Shown here piece by piece: positions 12,512 through 21,760 of a stretch of DNA of 64,000 nucleotides; the stretch's first letter is position 1, and each line of letters opens with the position of its first letter. Position numbers and translations under genes: made by a program. Under the pieces are notes generated by a model. It was not told the DNA's origin. It saw nothing but the letters and a program-made list of their open reading frames with translations, and did no database searches. The stretch is taken from positions 1-64,000 of the forward strand of contig JAOULC010000016.1 in NCBI GenBank assembly GCA_029882215.1, in the 5' to 3' direction. Origin of the DNA: Gammaproteobacteria bacterium (GTDB taxonomy: Bacteria > Pseudomonadota > Gammaproteobacteria > SZUA-229).

Positions 12512-13159
12512 TTAGAAAGTGTAAGTTAACGCTAAGTAAGTACCGTCAAATTCAAGATTATTTGTATTTGGCAGGCTTTCTTTTAAGTCCATGGTCACTG
12601 TGCGCTGACCCAGTTCTACACCTACACCAGCTAACAGCTCGTAACGAACACGAATTTTCAGGTCATTAATACCATTATCATCAAGGCCGATGTCTTTGCT
12701 CATTTCCATACCCACTGATAAACCAGTGATAGGAACAATCACTTCTGCCGAGGCATACAACAGGTAAGCTGTATCGGTAAATGCGGCTGAATCATAGCTT
12801 CCATCAAATGCACGTGCCGTCAAACCCACGTCAACTGATACAAAATTATCCAGAATTTCATAGTAAAGAATGCTGTCAACGTGGCTCAGGTCAACCAGAC
12901 TGGCGCCAGTACCTACAGCCATATCTGAAATCTGTAATTTCACATTGGGTACAAACGGAATGGGGTGCTCGAAAGCGAAATAGCTAACGGTGTTATCACC
13001 ATCTAAGCCTGTAGCATCTATAGAACCAGCGGTACCGGTTGTTTCTGACTGCCAGACGTAAACACCCGCATCAAAACCCAGAAGCATGGCTGCATTGGCA
13101 GAAAAAGAACTAGTGGCTAACACTAGCGGTAAACAAAGGGCTAATAACTGTTTTTTCAT
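12512..13159 (-). CDS. TIGR04219-like outer-membrane beta-barrel protein
   Basis: A 215-residue protein with a clear signal peptide (cleavage near ANA, residue 23). The mature part alternates polar and hydrophobic residues in short strands, starts with MLLGFDAGVYVWQ and ends with the aromatic YLALTYTF typical of outer-membrane barrels. The LLGFDAG.YVW opening, FEHPIPFVPN segment and DVGLTARAF strand resemble the TIGR04219 family of gammaproteobacterial outer-membrane proteins of unknown function. It has its own good terminator and an upstream AGGAG-like site. Confidence 0.8.
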   Translation of the reverse strand: MKKQLLALCLPLVLATSSFSANAAMLLGFDAGVYVWQSETTGTAGSIDATGLDGDNTVSYFAFEHPIPFVPNVKLQISDMAVGTGASLVDLSHVDSILYYEILDNFVSVDVGLTARAFDGSYDSAAFTDTAYLLYASAEVIVPITGLSVGMEMSKDIGLDDNGINDLKIRVRYELLAGVGVELGQRTVTMDLKESLPNTNNLEFDGTYLALTYTF

Positions 13160-13379
13160 GATTACTCCTCGTTCCTAAAACATTTACTATTTCAGGAGGT
13201 TATATGCGAATTCTAATGCTCAAGTTTAGATGATCAGCTATCAGTTTACCAATATCAATTACACTAATTCAGTATTTTCATCAGCAAACTAATAACTCTT
13301 GTCTGTTTTTTTATTCCGGTCTGGCTTGCGCCTATCGTATAACACGCTACTAAGTGATGAAACGTTCCAATAAAGATAC

Positions 13380-14531
13380 TTATTTTTTAATTTTTTCCAG
13401 CGCATCTAGTAACTGATTTAGCTGTGCAACACTGTGCTCTGCATTAAAGGTAATACGGAGTCGCGCCGTACCGGGTTCTACAGTTGGCGGACGAATAGCA
13501 CCAACATGCACCCCGAGCTTGAGCAATTGCTGACTAAGCTGCATGGCCTGATGACTGTCACCAATTACAATCGGTTGAATGGGCGTTATAGAGTCCATTA
13601 ATTCATAGCCCATTTGCGCAACCGACTGCCTGAACTGCTTTATTAGCTCAGCCAGATGCTCACGCCGCCAGTTTTCGGATTGCACCAGTTTTATACTGGC
13701 ACGCGTCGCCTCAGCCAGCGCCGGCGGCGAAGCAGTAGTATAAATATAGCTCCGCGCATTCTGAATCAGTGTTTCGATGATATCCTCATCCGCGGCAACA
13801 AAGGCCCCGGCTGTACCACACGCTTTGCCTAGTGTTGCCATTAAAATCGGCACCTCTGACTGGCCTAAGCCCAAGTATTCAATGCAACCCCGGCCTTGCT
13901 CACCTAATACGCCAAAGCCATGTGCATCATCAACCATTAAGTACGCATCGTGTTGCTGACAGCTTTTTGCCAGTGCAGGCAAGGGTGCAATATCGCCATC
14001 CATACTGAAAACCCCGTCAGTTAACAGCATTTTCTCTTTCGCCGCATACTTCTCGAGCTTTTTTTCTGCATCGCTAACATCGGCATGAGCAAAGCGGCTA
14101 AAACGAGCGCCTGATAACAGTCCGGCATCGAGCAAAGAAGCATGGTTTAAACGGTCTTCCAAAACCACATCGCCGCGCCCCATCAATCCCTGGGCCACGC
14201 CAAGATTGGCCATATATCCGGTGGAAAATAATAAACAGCGGGGATAACCCGTGAATTCGGCCAGCTCTTCTTCCAGCGCGTGATGCGCAGCACTGTGACC
14301 ATTGATTAGATGTGCAGCACCACTACCCGTGCCATAACGATCGATGCCTTTTTTAAAAGCCGCGTTAATCTCCGAATGATTGGCCAGCCCAAGGTAATTA
14401 TTAGAGCAGAAGTTGATGACTTTTTTGCCATCAATGATCAGCTCAGCAGCTTGTGCCCCCTCGATAACTTTGCGCTGCCGGTAGAGGCCTTGCTCTTTTT
14501 TCTGCTGTAACTGATCTTTAAGTGATTTCAC
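13380..14531 (-). CDS. bioF: 8-amino-7-oxononanoate synthase
   Basis: A 383-residue PLP enzyme that condenses pimeloyl-ACP (or -CoA) with alanine in biotin synthesis. It shows NFCSNNYLGLANH near the N-terminus, the HASLLDAG segment, the DDAHGFGVLGEQGRG aspartate motif and the PLP lysine in TLGKACGTAGA (~residue 235). Length is normal. It lies 17 bases after bioB in the same direction, so the two form an operon; bioH, bioC and bioD are not in the window. Confidence 0.95.
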   Translation of the reverse strand: MKSLKDQLQQKKEQGLYRQRKVIEGAQAAELIIDGKKVINFCSNNYLGLANHSEINAAFKKGIDRYGTGSGAAHLINGHSAAHHALEEELAEFTGYPRCLLFSTGYMANLGVAQGLMGRGDVVLEDRLNHASLLDAGLLSGARFSRFAHADVSDAEKKLEKYAAKEKMLLTDGVFSMDGDIAPLPALAKSCQQHDAYLMVDDAHGFGVLGEQGRGCIEYLGLGQSEVPILMATLGKACGTAGAFVAADEDIIETLIQNARSYIYTTASPPALAEATRASIKLVQSENWRREHLAELIKQFRQSVAQMGYELMDSITPIQPIVIGDSHQAMQLSQQLLKLGVHVGAIRPPTVEPGTARLRITFNAEHSVAQLNQLLDALEKIKK

Positions 14532-14548
14532 TAAGCACTATTTGAGAT

Positions 14549-15538
14549 TCAGGAAGCCAGCTGTTCAGTGGCTTCGGCTGGCTTATACTGACTCGGCTTG
14601 ATACCCAGTTTTTTCATCAGCATCAGATCATGATTTTCATCGGGATTTTCAGTGGTGAGTAATTTATCACCGTAAAAAATAGAGTTCGCACCGGCAAAAA
14701 AGCATAATGCCTGTGTTTCATCACTCATTTCACTGCGCCCGGCCGACAACCGCACATATGACTTCGGCATGATGATACGTGCCACCGCAATCGTGCGAAT
14801 GAACTCAATATGATCAAGCTTATCGGCATTGAATAAAGGCGTGCCCTCGACCTGAACCAGCATATTAATCGGTACACTTTGTGGATGGGTTGGCAGGTTG
14901 GCCAGCTGCTGTAATAAACTGGCACGATCTTTTTCACTTTCACCCATACCCACAATGCCGCCACTGCAGACATTAATGCCGGCATCACGCACATGCTCCA
15001 GTGTGTCTAAACGGTCATCATAAGTACGGGTAGTGATCACTTTGTCATAGAACTCTGGTGAAGTATCCAGATTGTGATTGTAATAATCCAGCCCGGCTTC
15101 TTTCATGCGCCGGGTTTGATCAGCCGTCAGCATACCCAGCGTCACACAGGTTTCCATACCCAGACCTTTAACCGCCTTAACCATCTCGATGACTTTATCT
15201 AAATTTTTGTCGGTTGGATTGCGCCAGGCCGCACCCATGCAAAACCGTGATGAGCCTGCCGCCTTTGCTTCTGCTGCCTGCTCAATCACGTCCTGCAGGG
15301 GTAGTAAACGCTCCTTTTCCAGACTGGTGTCGTATTTTGAACTTTGTGAACAATAACCACAGTCTTCAGGACAGGCGCCGGTTTTAATGCTTAGCAGCGT
15401 ACTAATCTGAACTTCATTCGGATCAAAGTTTTCACGCTGGATTGTTTGTGCTTTAAATAATAAATCATTAAATGGCATTTCCAGCAGCGCTGTAATCTCA
15501 CTCAACTGCCAGTCATGGCGAATTGATGCATTAGTCAT
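14549..15538 (-). CDS. bioB: Biotin synthase
   Basis: A 329-residue radical SAM enzyme that inserts sulfur into dethiobiotin. The SAM cluster cysteines are Cys56, Cys60 and Cys63 in CPEDCGYC. The NHNLDTS segment, the [11 protein letters not shown] motif and the late RLSAGRSEM arginine motif belong to the second [2Fe-2S] site and substrate pocket. It overlaps the preceding membrane-protein gene by 8 bases and is followed closely by bioF. Confidence 0.97.
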   Translation of the reverse strand: MTNASIRHDWQLSEITALLEMPFNDLLFKAQTIQRENFDPNEVQISTLLSIKTGACPEDCGYCSQSSKYDTSLEKERLLPLQDVIEQAAEAKAAGSSRFCMGAAWRNPTDKNLDKVIEMVKAVKGLGMETCVTLGMLTADQTRRMKEAGLDYYNHNLDTSPEFYDKVITTRTYDDRLDTLEHVRDAGINVCSGGIVGMGESEKDRASLLQQLANLPTHPQSVPINMLVQVEGTPLFNADKLDHIEFIRTIAVARIIMPKSYVRLSAGRSEMSDETQALCFFAGANSIFYGDKLLTTENPDENHDLMLMKKLGIKPSQYKPAEATEQLAS

Positions 15539-15944
15539 CTTGGTTACCTACGTATTCTTCAACAGTAATTTCCACATCCTGCCAGTCATCATGACGAATG
15601 CGATATAAATCATAAAACGACCACGGCAGCATGATCATGATGCCACCCAGCCATACAGCCACATAATACCAGAGGCTTTCACGCCCACCCGGTATAAACG
15701 CGCCAACAGCAACTAGCAAACCGGTAATAAAATAAAACCGGTAGGCCGCAATTTGCGTGTAATGGCCAACTTTTTCCACCGGATGATGACGGTTCATGGC
15801 ATAAATCACCATTGAAGCACCAAACCAGAAAATCACTAACGGAAAGGGAATCAATATCGCCACAATATTACCCCAGTTAAACTGAGATGCGGTTCGGCGA
15901 GACTGCTGTGCCGTAATCGTTTTGGTATAGCTGACTTTTTCCAC
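15531..15944 (-). CDS. Small inner-membrane protein cotranscribed with bioB, unknown function
   Basis: I do not recognise the 137-residue product. It has three hydrophobic segments (~residues 27-48, 69-85 and 90-107), a basic N-terminus and an acidic C-terminal tail ([14 protein letters not shown]), so it is a small inner-membrane protein. Its stop overlaps the bioB start by 8 bases, which predicts translational coupling to biotin synthesis. comF is divergent on the other side. Nothing in the sequence identifies a transporter family; a biotin link rests only on position. Confidence 0.75.
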   Translation of the reverse strand: MEKVSYTKTITAQQSRRTASQFNWGNIVAILIPFPLVIFWFGASMVIYAMNRHHPVEKVGHYTQIAAYRFYFITGLLVAVGAFIPGGRESLWYYVAVWLGGIMIMLPWSFYDLYRIRHDDWQDVEITVEEYVGNQDD

Positions 15945-16064
15945 GACGGTATCCGCTGGCGATCAATATGTGAATAAACCCCATTCTCAGCCACACTATT
16001 GGCCTGAAGGAGCAAGGCCGGCTATTATGCCATGCAAGGACGATTGTTTCATGGAAAATCAAAA

Positions 16065-16781
16065 ATGATTAAAGGGATTTTAAATGCGATCTACCCGCGA
16101 CGCTGCGTATTATGCATGACATCTTGCCGACAATCTGATGATAGCCCGCTGGATTTGTGCAAGGACTGTCAGAACGACCTGCCTCTGATGGAGAGTGCCT
16201 GCTTTCAGTGCGCGATCCCCCTTCAAAACACCCTTGAAGCTCAGCGTTGTGGTCAGTGCTTACAAAAGCCACCGGCTTTTGATCATGTCATCAGTTTTTA
16301 TCATTACCAGCAGCCACTGATCTGGCTGATACAGCAAATGAAATTCCATAAAAGAATATTACTGGCACGACTGCTTTCACAGCTCATGGTCAGACGTTTG
16401 CAATTGCACCAAAGCCTGTCCATTCCGGATGCTATTATACCCGTTCCTTTACACCATAAAAGGCGCTATCAACGGGGTTTCAATCAGGCTGAAGAGCTTG
16501 CAAAAAGTATCGCTAAAGCACTGCATTGTCCGCTTGATTCTCACTATCTTGAACGGCATTTAAATAATCCACAACAAAGCGGACTGAATGCCAAACAACG
16601 CAGGAAAAACGTCAAAGGTGTGTTCCGGATCAGTCATAAAACAACAAAGCATTATAGCCATGTTGCGATTATTGATGACGTGATGTCGACAGGTAGCACG
16701 TTAAATGAAATAGCCAGAGTACTGAAAAAGTCTGGCATCAAAAAAGTTGATGTCTGGGTACTGGCAAGAGCCAGTCGTTAG
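16065..16781 (+). CDS. comF: ComF/GntX family phosphoribosyltransferase-like protein
   Basis: A ~238-residue protein with an N-terminal zinc-ribbon-like part (PRRCVLC, then CKDC, CFQC and CGQC, residues ~8-75) and a C-terminal phosphoribosyltransferase domain with HYQRGFNQAEELA-type and VAIIDDVMSTGST (PRPP loop) motifs. In competent bacteria ComF takes part in DNA uptake; the enzymatic substrate is unknown. The Met at 16065 gives the usual short N-terminus; 16032 is the alternative. Its position divergent to the bioB-bioF genes is a conserved gammaproteobacterial arrangement. It overlaps the next, convergent gene by 4 bases. Confidence 0.88.
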   Translation: MIKGILNAIYPRRCVLCMTSCRQSDDSPLDLCKDCQNDLPLMESACFQCAIPLQNTLEAQRCGQCLQKPPAFDHVISFYHYQQPLIWLIQQMKFHKRILLARLLSQLMVRRLQLHQSLSIPDAIIPVPLHHKRRYQRGFNQAEELAKSIAKALHCPLDSHYLERHLNNPQQSGLNAKQRRKNVKGVFRISHKTTKHYSHVAIIDDVMSTGSTLNEIARVLKKSGIKKVDVWVLARASR

Positions 16782-18550
16782 TCGCTGATCGTTAGCGGTA
16801 TTTTTTTATCTGTCTGATGAGTCTTCAGGCTTTTTGCTATCACTTTCATTAAACGACTTAAGATGATTGGTTTTTCAACCAGCGCATCCATACCAGCCTG
16901 AAAATAACTTTCCTTTTCATCATTCATAACACTGGCTGTCATGCCAATAATGGGTGCGCGGCTTAATTTTCTTTGCTTGATAAGTCGCGTTGCAGCCACT
17001 CCGTTCAATACCGGCATATGAATATCCATTAACAAGACATCAAACTGATCCTGCATTAATACATCAATAGCTTGCTGGCCATTTTCAACACTCACCACAG
17101 TATGCCCATGACCTGTCATTAATGTACTCACTGCCAGCCGGCTAATATTATCATCTTCAATAACCAGTACTCTTAAACTTTCCTGCACAGCAGGAGCGCT
17201 CTCTTTGCCGGGTTTATGCGCCATTTCAACCACCGGGATTATTATATCAATGGTAAAGCAGCTACCCTTGCCTTCTGCAGACACCAGCCTGATAGCACCA
17301 TCCATTTTCTTAATAATTTTACAACAGATTGCCAGCCCCAATCCCACACCCTTATTGGCAATCCGGTCTGCCGATAATTGCTGAAACACAGCAAAAACAC
17401 TTTCCTGCTTATCTTCAGGAATACCAATACCATTATCTTCAACGTCAATCAGAAAACGAAATCCCTCTTCAACATACTGACCCTGTATACGTAACTCCAC
17501 CTCACCTTCTGGTGTGAATTTAGCCGCGTTACTGATCAGATTAACCACGATTTGCTTCAGTCGCACGGCATCCACATGCAGCGCTACCGGCAAGCCGTCC
17601 TGAATATCCATACTAAAGTGAGCAGAATGATGATCGAAGATTGGCTCTACCTGATTGGCAATATCCTCGATCAGATCCCAGGTTTTGACATCATAAGGGT
17701 GCAGATCAAATGTACCCGATTCTATTTTAGACAGATCAAGCAGGTCATCGATTAACACCAGCAAAGAATCGCCGGAGCGTTTAATATACTTCAGGTAACT
17801 TTGCTGCATCTCATCCAGCGGTGTATTTTCCAGTACCTGCGCCATGCTCAGAACTCCGTTCATCGGGGTCCTTATTTCATGACTCATATTGGCAAGAAAC
17901 AAACTCTTTACTTTATTGGCGGCTTGCGCTGTTGCCAGTGCACAATTGGTTTCTTTTATATTTACTTCCAGCTTCAGATTTTGCTCTCTTAACTTCTGCT
18001 CATAATCAGCCACATGCAGAGCGTGAGCACGCGCCTGTATGCTAAGAATAACTAACGCAAACATAAACGTTGCAACTGCCGTATCCGACAACTGCAAATC
18101 AGTGACTGAGTGTGCAGTAACAACAATCGCTATCGTCACCAGAGTAAAGAAAATCCCGGCACGGATACTCAGCAGCATATACGCGGTATAAACGGCAATA
18201 TAAAACCAGACAATACGGGCTTCATCCGTCGGCACATTAAGAAAAGCGGTAACATACAACAGAAATGTTAATGTGACAGCTACCCAGGCAACCTGAGTAT
18301 AATGTGATTTATTCTGCCGCAGGTACCAGATCAGGGTCATATTAATCAGCGAATAGACAAATATAACAGCAGACTGCTCGCTGCCGATTTTCATATAATT
18401 GAGGCCGCCTAAAATTGCCACGATAAGACCAAACACAACCGCGATAGTCATGAAATAATTTAATACACGAAATTTGAAAACAAGATGCGTTTCGCTTGAT
18501 TGAAAGCTATGCGTGCTGTGCAGAAAGTCTCTAAAGGTCATTATTTTCAT
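16778..18550 (-). CDS. Hybrid sensor histidine kinase with membrane N-terminus and receiver domain
   Basis: A 590-residue two-component protein. Residues ~30-175 hold about six hydrophobic segments forming the sensor/anchor. A short coiled coil follows, then a HisKA dimerisation domain with the phosphorylated His in MSHEIRTPMNG (~residue 223). The HATPase domain has NLISNAAKFT, DNGIGIP and GVGLGLAI. The C-terminal receiver domain (~455-570) has acidic EDD, the phospho-acceptor Asp in LLMDIHMP (~507) and Lys in VEKPI. No partner regulator is adjacent, so the output may pass through a phosphotransfer protein elsewhere. It is convergent with comF. Confidence 0.9.
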   Translation of the reverse strand: MKIMTFRDFLHSTHSFQSSETHLVFKFRVLNYFMTIAVVFGLIVAILGGLNYMKIGSEQSAVIFVYSLINMTLIWYLRQNKSHYTQVAWVAVTLTFLLYVTAFLNVPTDEARIVWFYIAVYTAYMLLSIRAGIFFTLVTIAIVVTAHSVTDLQLSDTAVATFMFALVILSIQARAHALHVADYEQKLREQNLKLEVNIKETNCALATAQAANKVKSLFLANMSHEIRTPMNGVLSMAQVLENTPLDEMQQSYLKYIKRSGDSLLVLIDDLLDLSKIESGTFDLHPYDVKTWDLIEDIANQVEPIFDHHSAHFSMDIQDGLPVALHVDAVRLKQIVVNLISNAAKFTPEGEVELRIQGQYVEEGFRFLIDVEDNGIGIPEDKQESVFAVFQQLSADRIANKGVGLGLAICCKIIKKMDGAIRLVSAEGKGSCFTIDIIIPVVEMAHKPGKESAPAVQESLRVLVIEDDNISRLAVSTLMTGHGHTVVSVENGQQAIDVLMQDQFDVLLMDIHMPVLNGVAATRLIKQRKLSRAPIIGMTASVMNDEKESYFQAGMDALVEKPIILSRLMKVIAKSLKTHQTDKKIPLTISD

Positions 18551-18709
18551 CTTATCGCTGACAACTAAAAAACCATTACTTATCCCTGACGACCATATTT
18601 ACAGGATTTATATAAAATCCAGTATATCAGGGCATTCACTTAAGAAATAGCCATCAACAACAATGCTTTTCTCAGGTATCATATGCGCAAATAAATTTCA
18701 GGCCCGAGT

Positions 18710-19495
18710 ATGAGAATTGTCAGCGCTAACTTAAACGGCATCCGCGCCGCCGCACGTAAAGGTTTTTTTGACTGGTTTAAGACCCAAGACATCGATGTAC
18801 TGTGTATACAAGAGACCAAAGCCCAGGAAGAACAGCTGGAAGATGCGCTTTTCCACCCCGAGGGTTATTACTGTTATTTTCATGACGCCGTCAAAAAGGG
18901 TTATAGCGGAGTCGCCATCTATAGCCGCATAAAACCAAAAAAAGTCATAAAAGGTCTGGGCTGGTCTGATATTGATAATGAAGGCCGCTATATTGAGGCC
19001 CAGTTTAACGGTCTGAGCGTGATTTCACTTTATATGCACTCGGGTTCCGCCAGTGATGAGCGCCAGCTGGTGAAATTTGATTTCATGCAGCGTTTCGGTG
19101 ATTACATGAAAGCCTTGCGCCGCAAACAGCGTGAATACATTATTTGTGGCGACTGGAATATCGTGCACAAAGAAATCGATATCAAAAACTGGAAAGGCAA
19201 TCAGAAAAATTCAGGCTGTCTGCCGGAAGAGAGACAATGGCTTGATGAACTACTGACTCCGGAAGGCCTGGGGTATGTCGACGCCTTTCGTGAAGTCAAC
19301 AAAGAGCCGCATCAGTACACCTGGTGGTCTAACCGCGGCAATGCGCGGGCTAATAATGTCGGCTGGCGAATTGATTATCAAATCATCACACCCAAGCTGA
19401 AGCCTAGCGTCAAAGCAGCCAGTGTATTTAAAGATGAGTGGTATTCTGACCATGCACCACTGACCGTCGACTACGATTACGACCTCAAAGACTGA
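18710..19495 (+). CDS. xthA: Exodeoxyribonuclease III
   Basis: A 261-residue AP endonuclease/3'-5' exonuclease of the EEP superfamily, acting in base excision repair. Motifs run in the expected order: SANLNGIRAA with the metal-binding Asn, LCIQETKAQE with the catalytic Glu, GYSGVAIYSR, ICGDWNIVHKEIDIKN (catalytic Asp/Asn) and the C-terminal WYSDHAPL with Asp-His. The stop codon overlaps the start of the transporter gene by one base, so the two are cotranscribed. Confidence 0.95.
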   Translation: MRIVSANLNGIRAAARKGFFDWFKTQDIDVLCIQETKAQEEQLEDALFHPEGYYCYFHDAVKKGYSGVAIYSRIKPKKVIKGLGWSDIDNEGRYIEAQFNGLSVISLYMHSGSASDERQLVKFDFMQRFGDYMKALRRKQREYIICGDWNIVHKEIDIKNWKGNQKNSGCLPEERQWLDELLTPEGLGYVDAFREVNKEPHQYTWWSNRGNARANNVGWRIDYQIITPKLKPSVKAASVFKDEWYSDHAPLTVDYDYDLKD

Positions 19496-20835
19496 TGAAT
19501 ACTGAACCTGTAAAAAGCTGGGCCGAAGCAGCACTGGTTTATAAAAAACCGCGTGTGATCGCCATGCTGTTCCTGGGCTTCTCAGCCGGTTTACCTTTTT
19601 TGCTGGTTTTCTCAACCCTTTCGGCATGGCTGAGTGACGTTGATATCGAACGCAGCATTATCGGTTTTTTTAGCTGGGTTGGCATTACTTATTCCATTAA
19701 AGTATTCTGGGCTCCGGTGGTTGACCGGCTCCCCGTACCTTATTTAACCCGAAAACTCGGCAAACGCCGCAGCTGGATTTTGCTGGCACAAACCGGTATT
19801 GCCAGTGGCTTGCTGGGTATGGCTCTCACCAATCCGCTGACTCATCTGCATATTACCGCCCTGTTTGCTTTACTGGTGGCCTTTTCGTCAGCCACTCAGG
19901 ACATCAGCATTGATGCCTACCGGATTGAAGCACTGGACAAAATCTATCAGGGAGCCATGGCTACCACCTATGTACTCGGTTATAAGCTGGCGTTACTAGC
20001 CGCCGGTGCCGGCGCGTTATATATCGCTCATTTTAATAACTGGCCGGTCGCCTATCTCGCCATGGCCGCTTTAATGGCAACAGGCATTATCACCACACTG
20101 GTCATCAATGAACCCTCTGTGACAAAGGACAGTGCCACGATCGAGCGTGAAGCACGGCTTGAACAGGCTTTAAAACTCGATGAAATTAAAGGCTACTCAC
20201 ACAAGATTTCACTCTGGTTTGCGGATGCGGTAATTGCCCCGTTTGTAGATTTTGTTGCGCGTAACGGCAAAACGGCCTTTACTATTCTGGCACTCATCGC
20301 GGTTTATAAAATCAGCGATATCACCATGGGCGTGATGGCCAATCCGTTCTATCTGGATCTTGGTTTCAGCAAAAAAGAAATCGCTGATGTCACAAAGCTG
20401 TTTGGCTTTTTTATGACCATTGCCGGTGCCGCTCTGGGTGGTATCATGGTGGTTCGTTACGGCATTATGAAGCCATTAGTCCTTGGCGCAGCCCTCATCG
20501 CTTCAACCAATTTATTATTTGCGTTTCTCGCTATTAATGAACCCAGCACCGTGTTTCTTGCTGTTGTCGTCAGTGCGGATAATTTAAGTGGCGGCATCGC
20601 CACCTCAGTCTTCATTGCTTACCTCTCCAGCCTGACTAACACCGCTTACACGGCCACTCAATACGCCCTGTTCAGTTCATTAATGACATTACCTGCGAAA
20701 ATACTCGGCGGTTTTTCAGGCATTGTGGTGGACACTCAGGGTTATTTCAGTTTCTTTGTTTACGCGGCAATACTGGGTACACCGGCTATACTATTAGCCA
20801 TTCATCTTATGAAAAAACAGGCAACCAATGGCTAA
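19495..20835 (+). CDS. AmpG-like MFS transporter
   Basis: A 446-residue major facilitator protein with about 12 hydrophobic segments. The opening LFLGFSAGLPFLLVFSTLSAWL, the SATQDISIDAYRIE motif and the SGGIATSVFIAYLSSLTN segment are typical of the AmpG family, which imports 1,6-anhydro-muropeptides from the periplasm for cell-wall recycling. The middle (~200-235) is a charged cytoplasmic loop. Substrate assignment is by family only. It starts one base inside the end of xthA and overlaps the next gene by 8 bases. Confidence 0.88.
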   Translation: MNTEPVKSWAEAALVYKKPRVIAMLFLGFSAGLPFLLVFSTLSAWLSDVDIERSIIGFFSWVGITYSIKVFWAPVVDRLPVPYLTRKLGKRRSWILLAQTGIASGLLGMALTNPLTHLHITALFALLVAFSSATQDISIDAYRIEALDKIYQGAMATTYVLGYKLALLAAGAGALYIAHFNNWPVAYLAMAALMATGIITTLVINEPSVTKDSATIEREARLEQALKLDEIKGYSHKISLWFADAVIAPFVDFVARNGKTAFTILALIAVYKISDITMGVMANPFYLDLGFSKKEIADVTKLFGFFMTIAGAALGGIMVVRYGIMKPLVLGAALIASTNLLFAFLAINEPSTVFLAVVVSADNLSGGIATSVFIAYLSSLTNTAYTATQYALFSSLMTLPAKILGGFSGIVVDTQGYFSFFVYAAILGTPAILLAIHLMKKQATNG

Positions 20836-21193
20836 GCTTATTTTCAAACTCAAATCAGTTTTTGATGATGAAGCTGATGATATAAAAACATTATTAAGCG
20901 AAAACAAAATTGACTTTTACGAATCACCAGCCGGTAACTGGGGTATCTCAATGCATGCTTTGTGGTTAAACGATGAAACACGTTTTACTGAAGCCAAACA
21001 ACTGATCCATCAGTACCAGATCGAGAGAAGCCAGCGCATTAAATTGGAAATACAAGAACAGAAAAAAAACGGCGAATTTGAAACTTTTTTTCAGCGCATG
21101 TTAAACAGACCGGTACAATTTATTGTTTACACTGCCTTCATACTTTTTATTCTCTATATATCTATCGCACCGTTTCTTGAAATGGGCAAATAA
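20828..21193 (+). CDS. DUF6164-like protein with C-terminal membrane helix
   Basis: A 121-residue protein with a small N-terminal alpha/beta domain (KLKSVFDDEADDIKTLL, then the FYESPAGNWGIS motif) resembling DUF2007/DUF6164-type domains, a charged helix and one membrane helix at ~96-113 near the C-terminus. It is probably a tail-anchored inner-membrane protein. Its start overlaps the AmpG-like gene by 8 bases, so it belongs to the xthA-ampG transcription unit. Function is unknown. Confidence 0.75.
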   Translation: MAKLIFKLKSVFDDEADDIKTLLSENKIDFYESPAGNWGISMHALWLNDETRFTEAKQLIHQYQIERSQRIKLEIQEQKKNGEFETFFQRMLNRPVQFIVYTAFILFILYISIAPFLEMGK

Positions 21194-21207
21194 CGGTTAA
21201 ATAATTA

Positions 21208-21636
21208 ATGAAAATATCTGACATAGAAAAAATACGCATCGATATTCAAAGCGAAGGTATCAGCGCACTTTCTTTAATGATTTCACGCACCGGCGATATG
21301 ATGCGCCAGGGTACGGGTAACTTCCCGGCTAACGATTTCGTTGCCTGCAGTGACATTGACCCGAATATTTTTATGCAACTGATTGAGCCGCTGGATAAAA
21401 ATATTTTCAGGGAGGCTGCAGTCTATGACCACCCGGACAAATCAGGCCAGCCCATTACTTATTCAGTCGCCTTTCAGGACAAAGAAGAAAAGAGCCTGAT
21501 ATTTGAGTTCCGTTTCGGTACACAAACACAGGATACCGGTGAATTACTACCTTATATTGAAAGCTTTATCTCCAGAGCCATCATGTTAACCAACGACTGG
21601 TACAAGCTCGAGGAGCAGGAAGCAAACCAGCAATAA
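21208..21636 (+). CDS. Hypothetical cytosolic protein, 142 aa
   Basis: I do not recognise this family. The protein has no signal or membrane segment. It reads as an alpha/beta domain: an N-terminal helix (ISDIEKIRIDIQSEG), a serine/glycine-rich stretch, beta strands around AAVYDHP and SLIFEFRFG, and a C-terminal helix ending in a Glu/Gln-rich tail. It starts 14 bases after the DUF6164-like gene and is probably the last member of the xthA operon; codon use looks like that of its neighbours. Confidence 0.7.
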   Translation: MKISDIEKIRIDIQSEGISALSLMISRTGDMMRQGTGNFPANDFVACSDIDPNIFMQLIEPLDKNIFREAAVYDHPDKSGQPITYSVAFQDKEEKSLIFEFRFGTQTQDTGELLPYIESFISRAIMLTNDWYKLEEQEANQQ

Positions 21637-21760
21637 AGCCATGGCAGAGCTAAGTGTGCTTTGACTTAACGCCATACATCACCTATATGTAATGATAGAT
21701 TACTTTAAACCACCGGAATTCGCAGTTAATAACTGGTAACCGAGATTTCATTGCATATTA

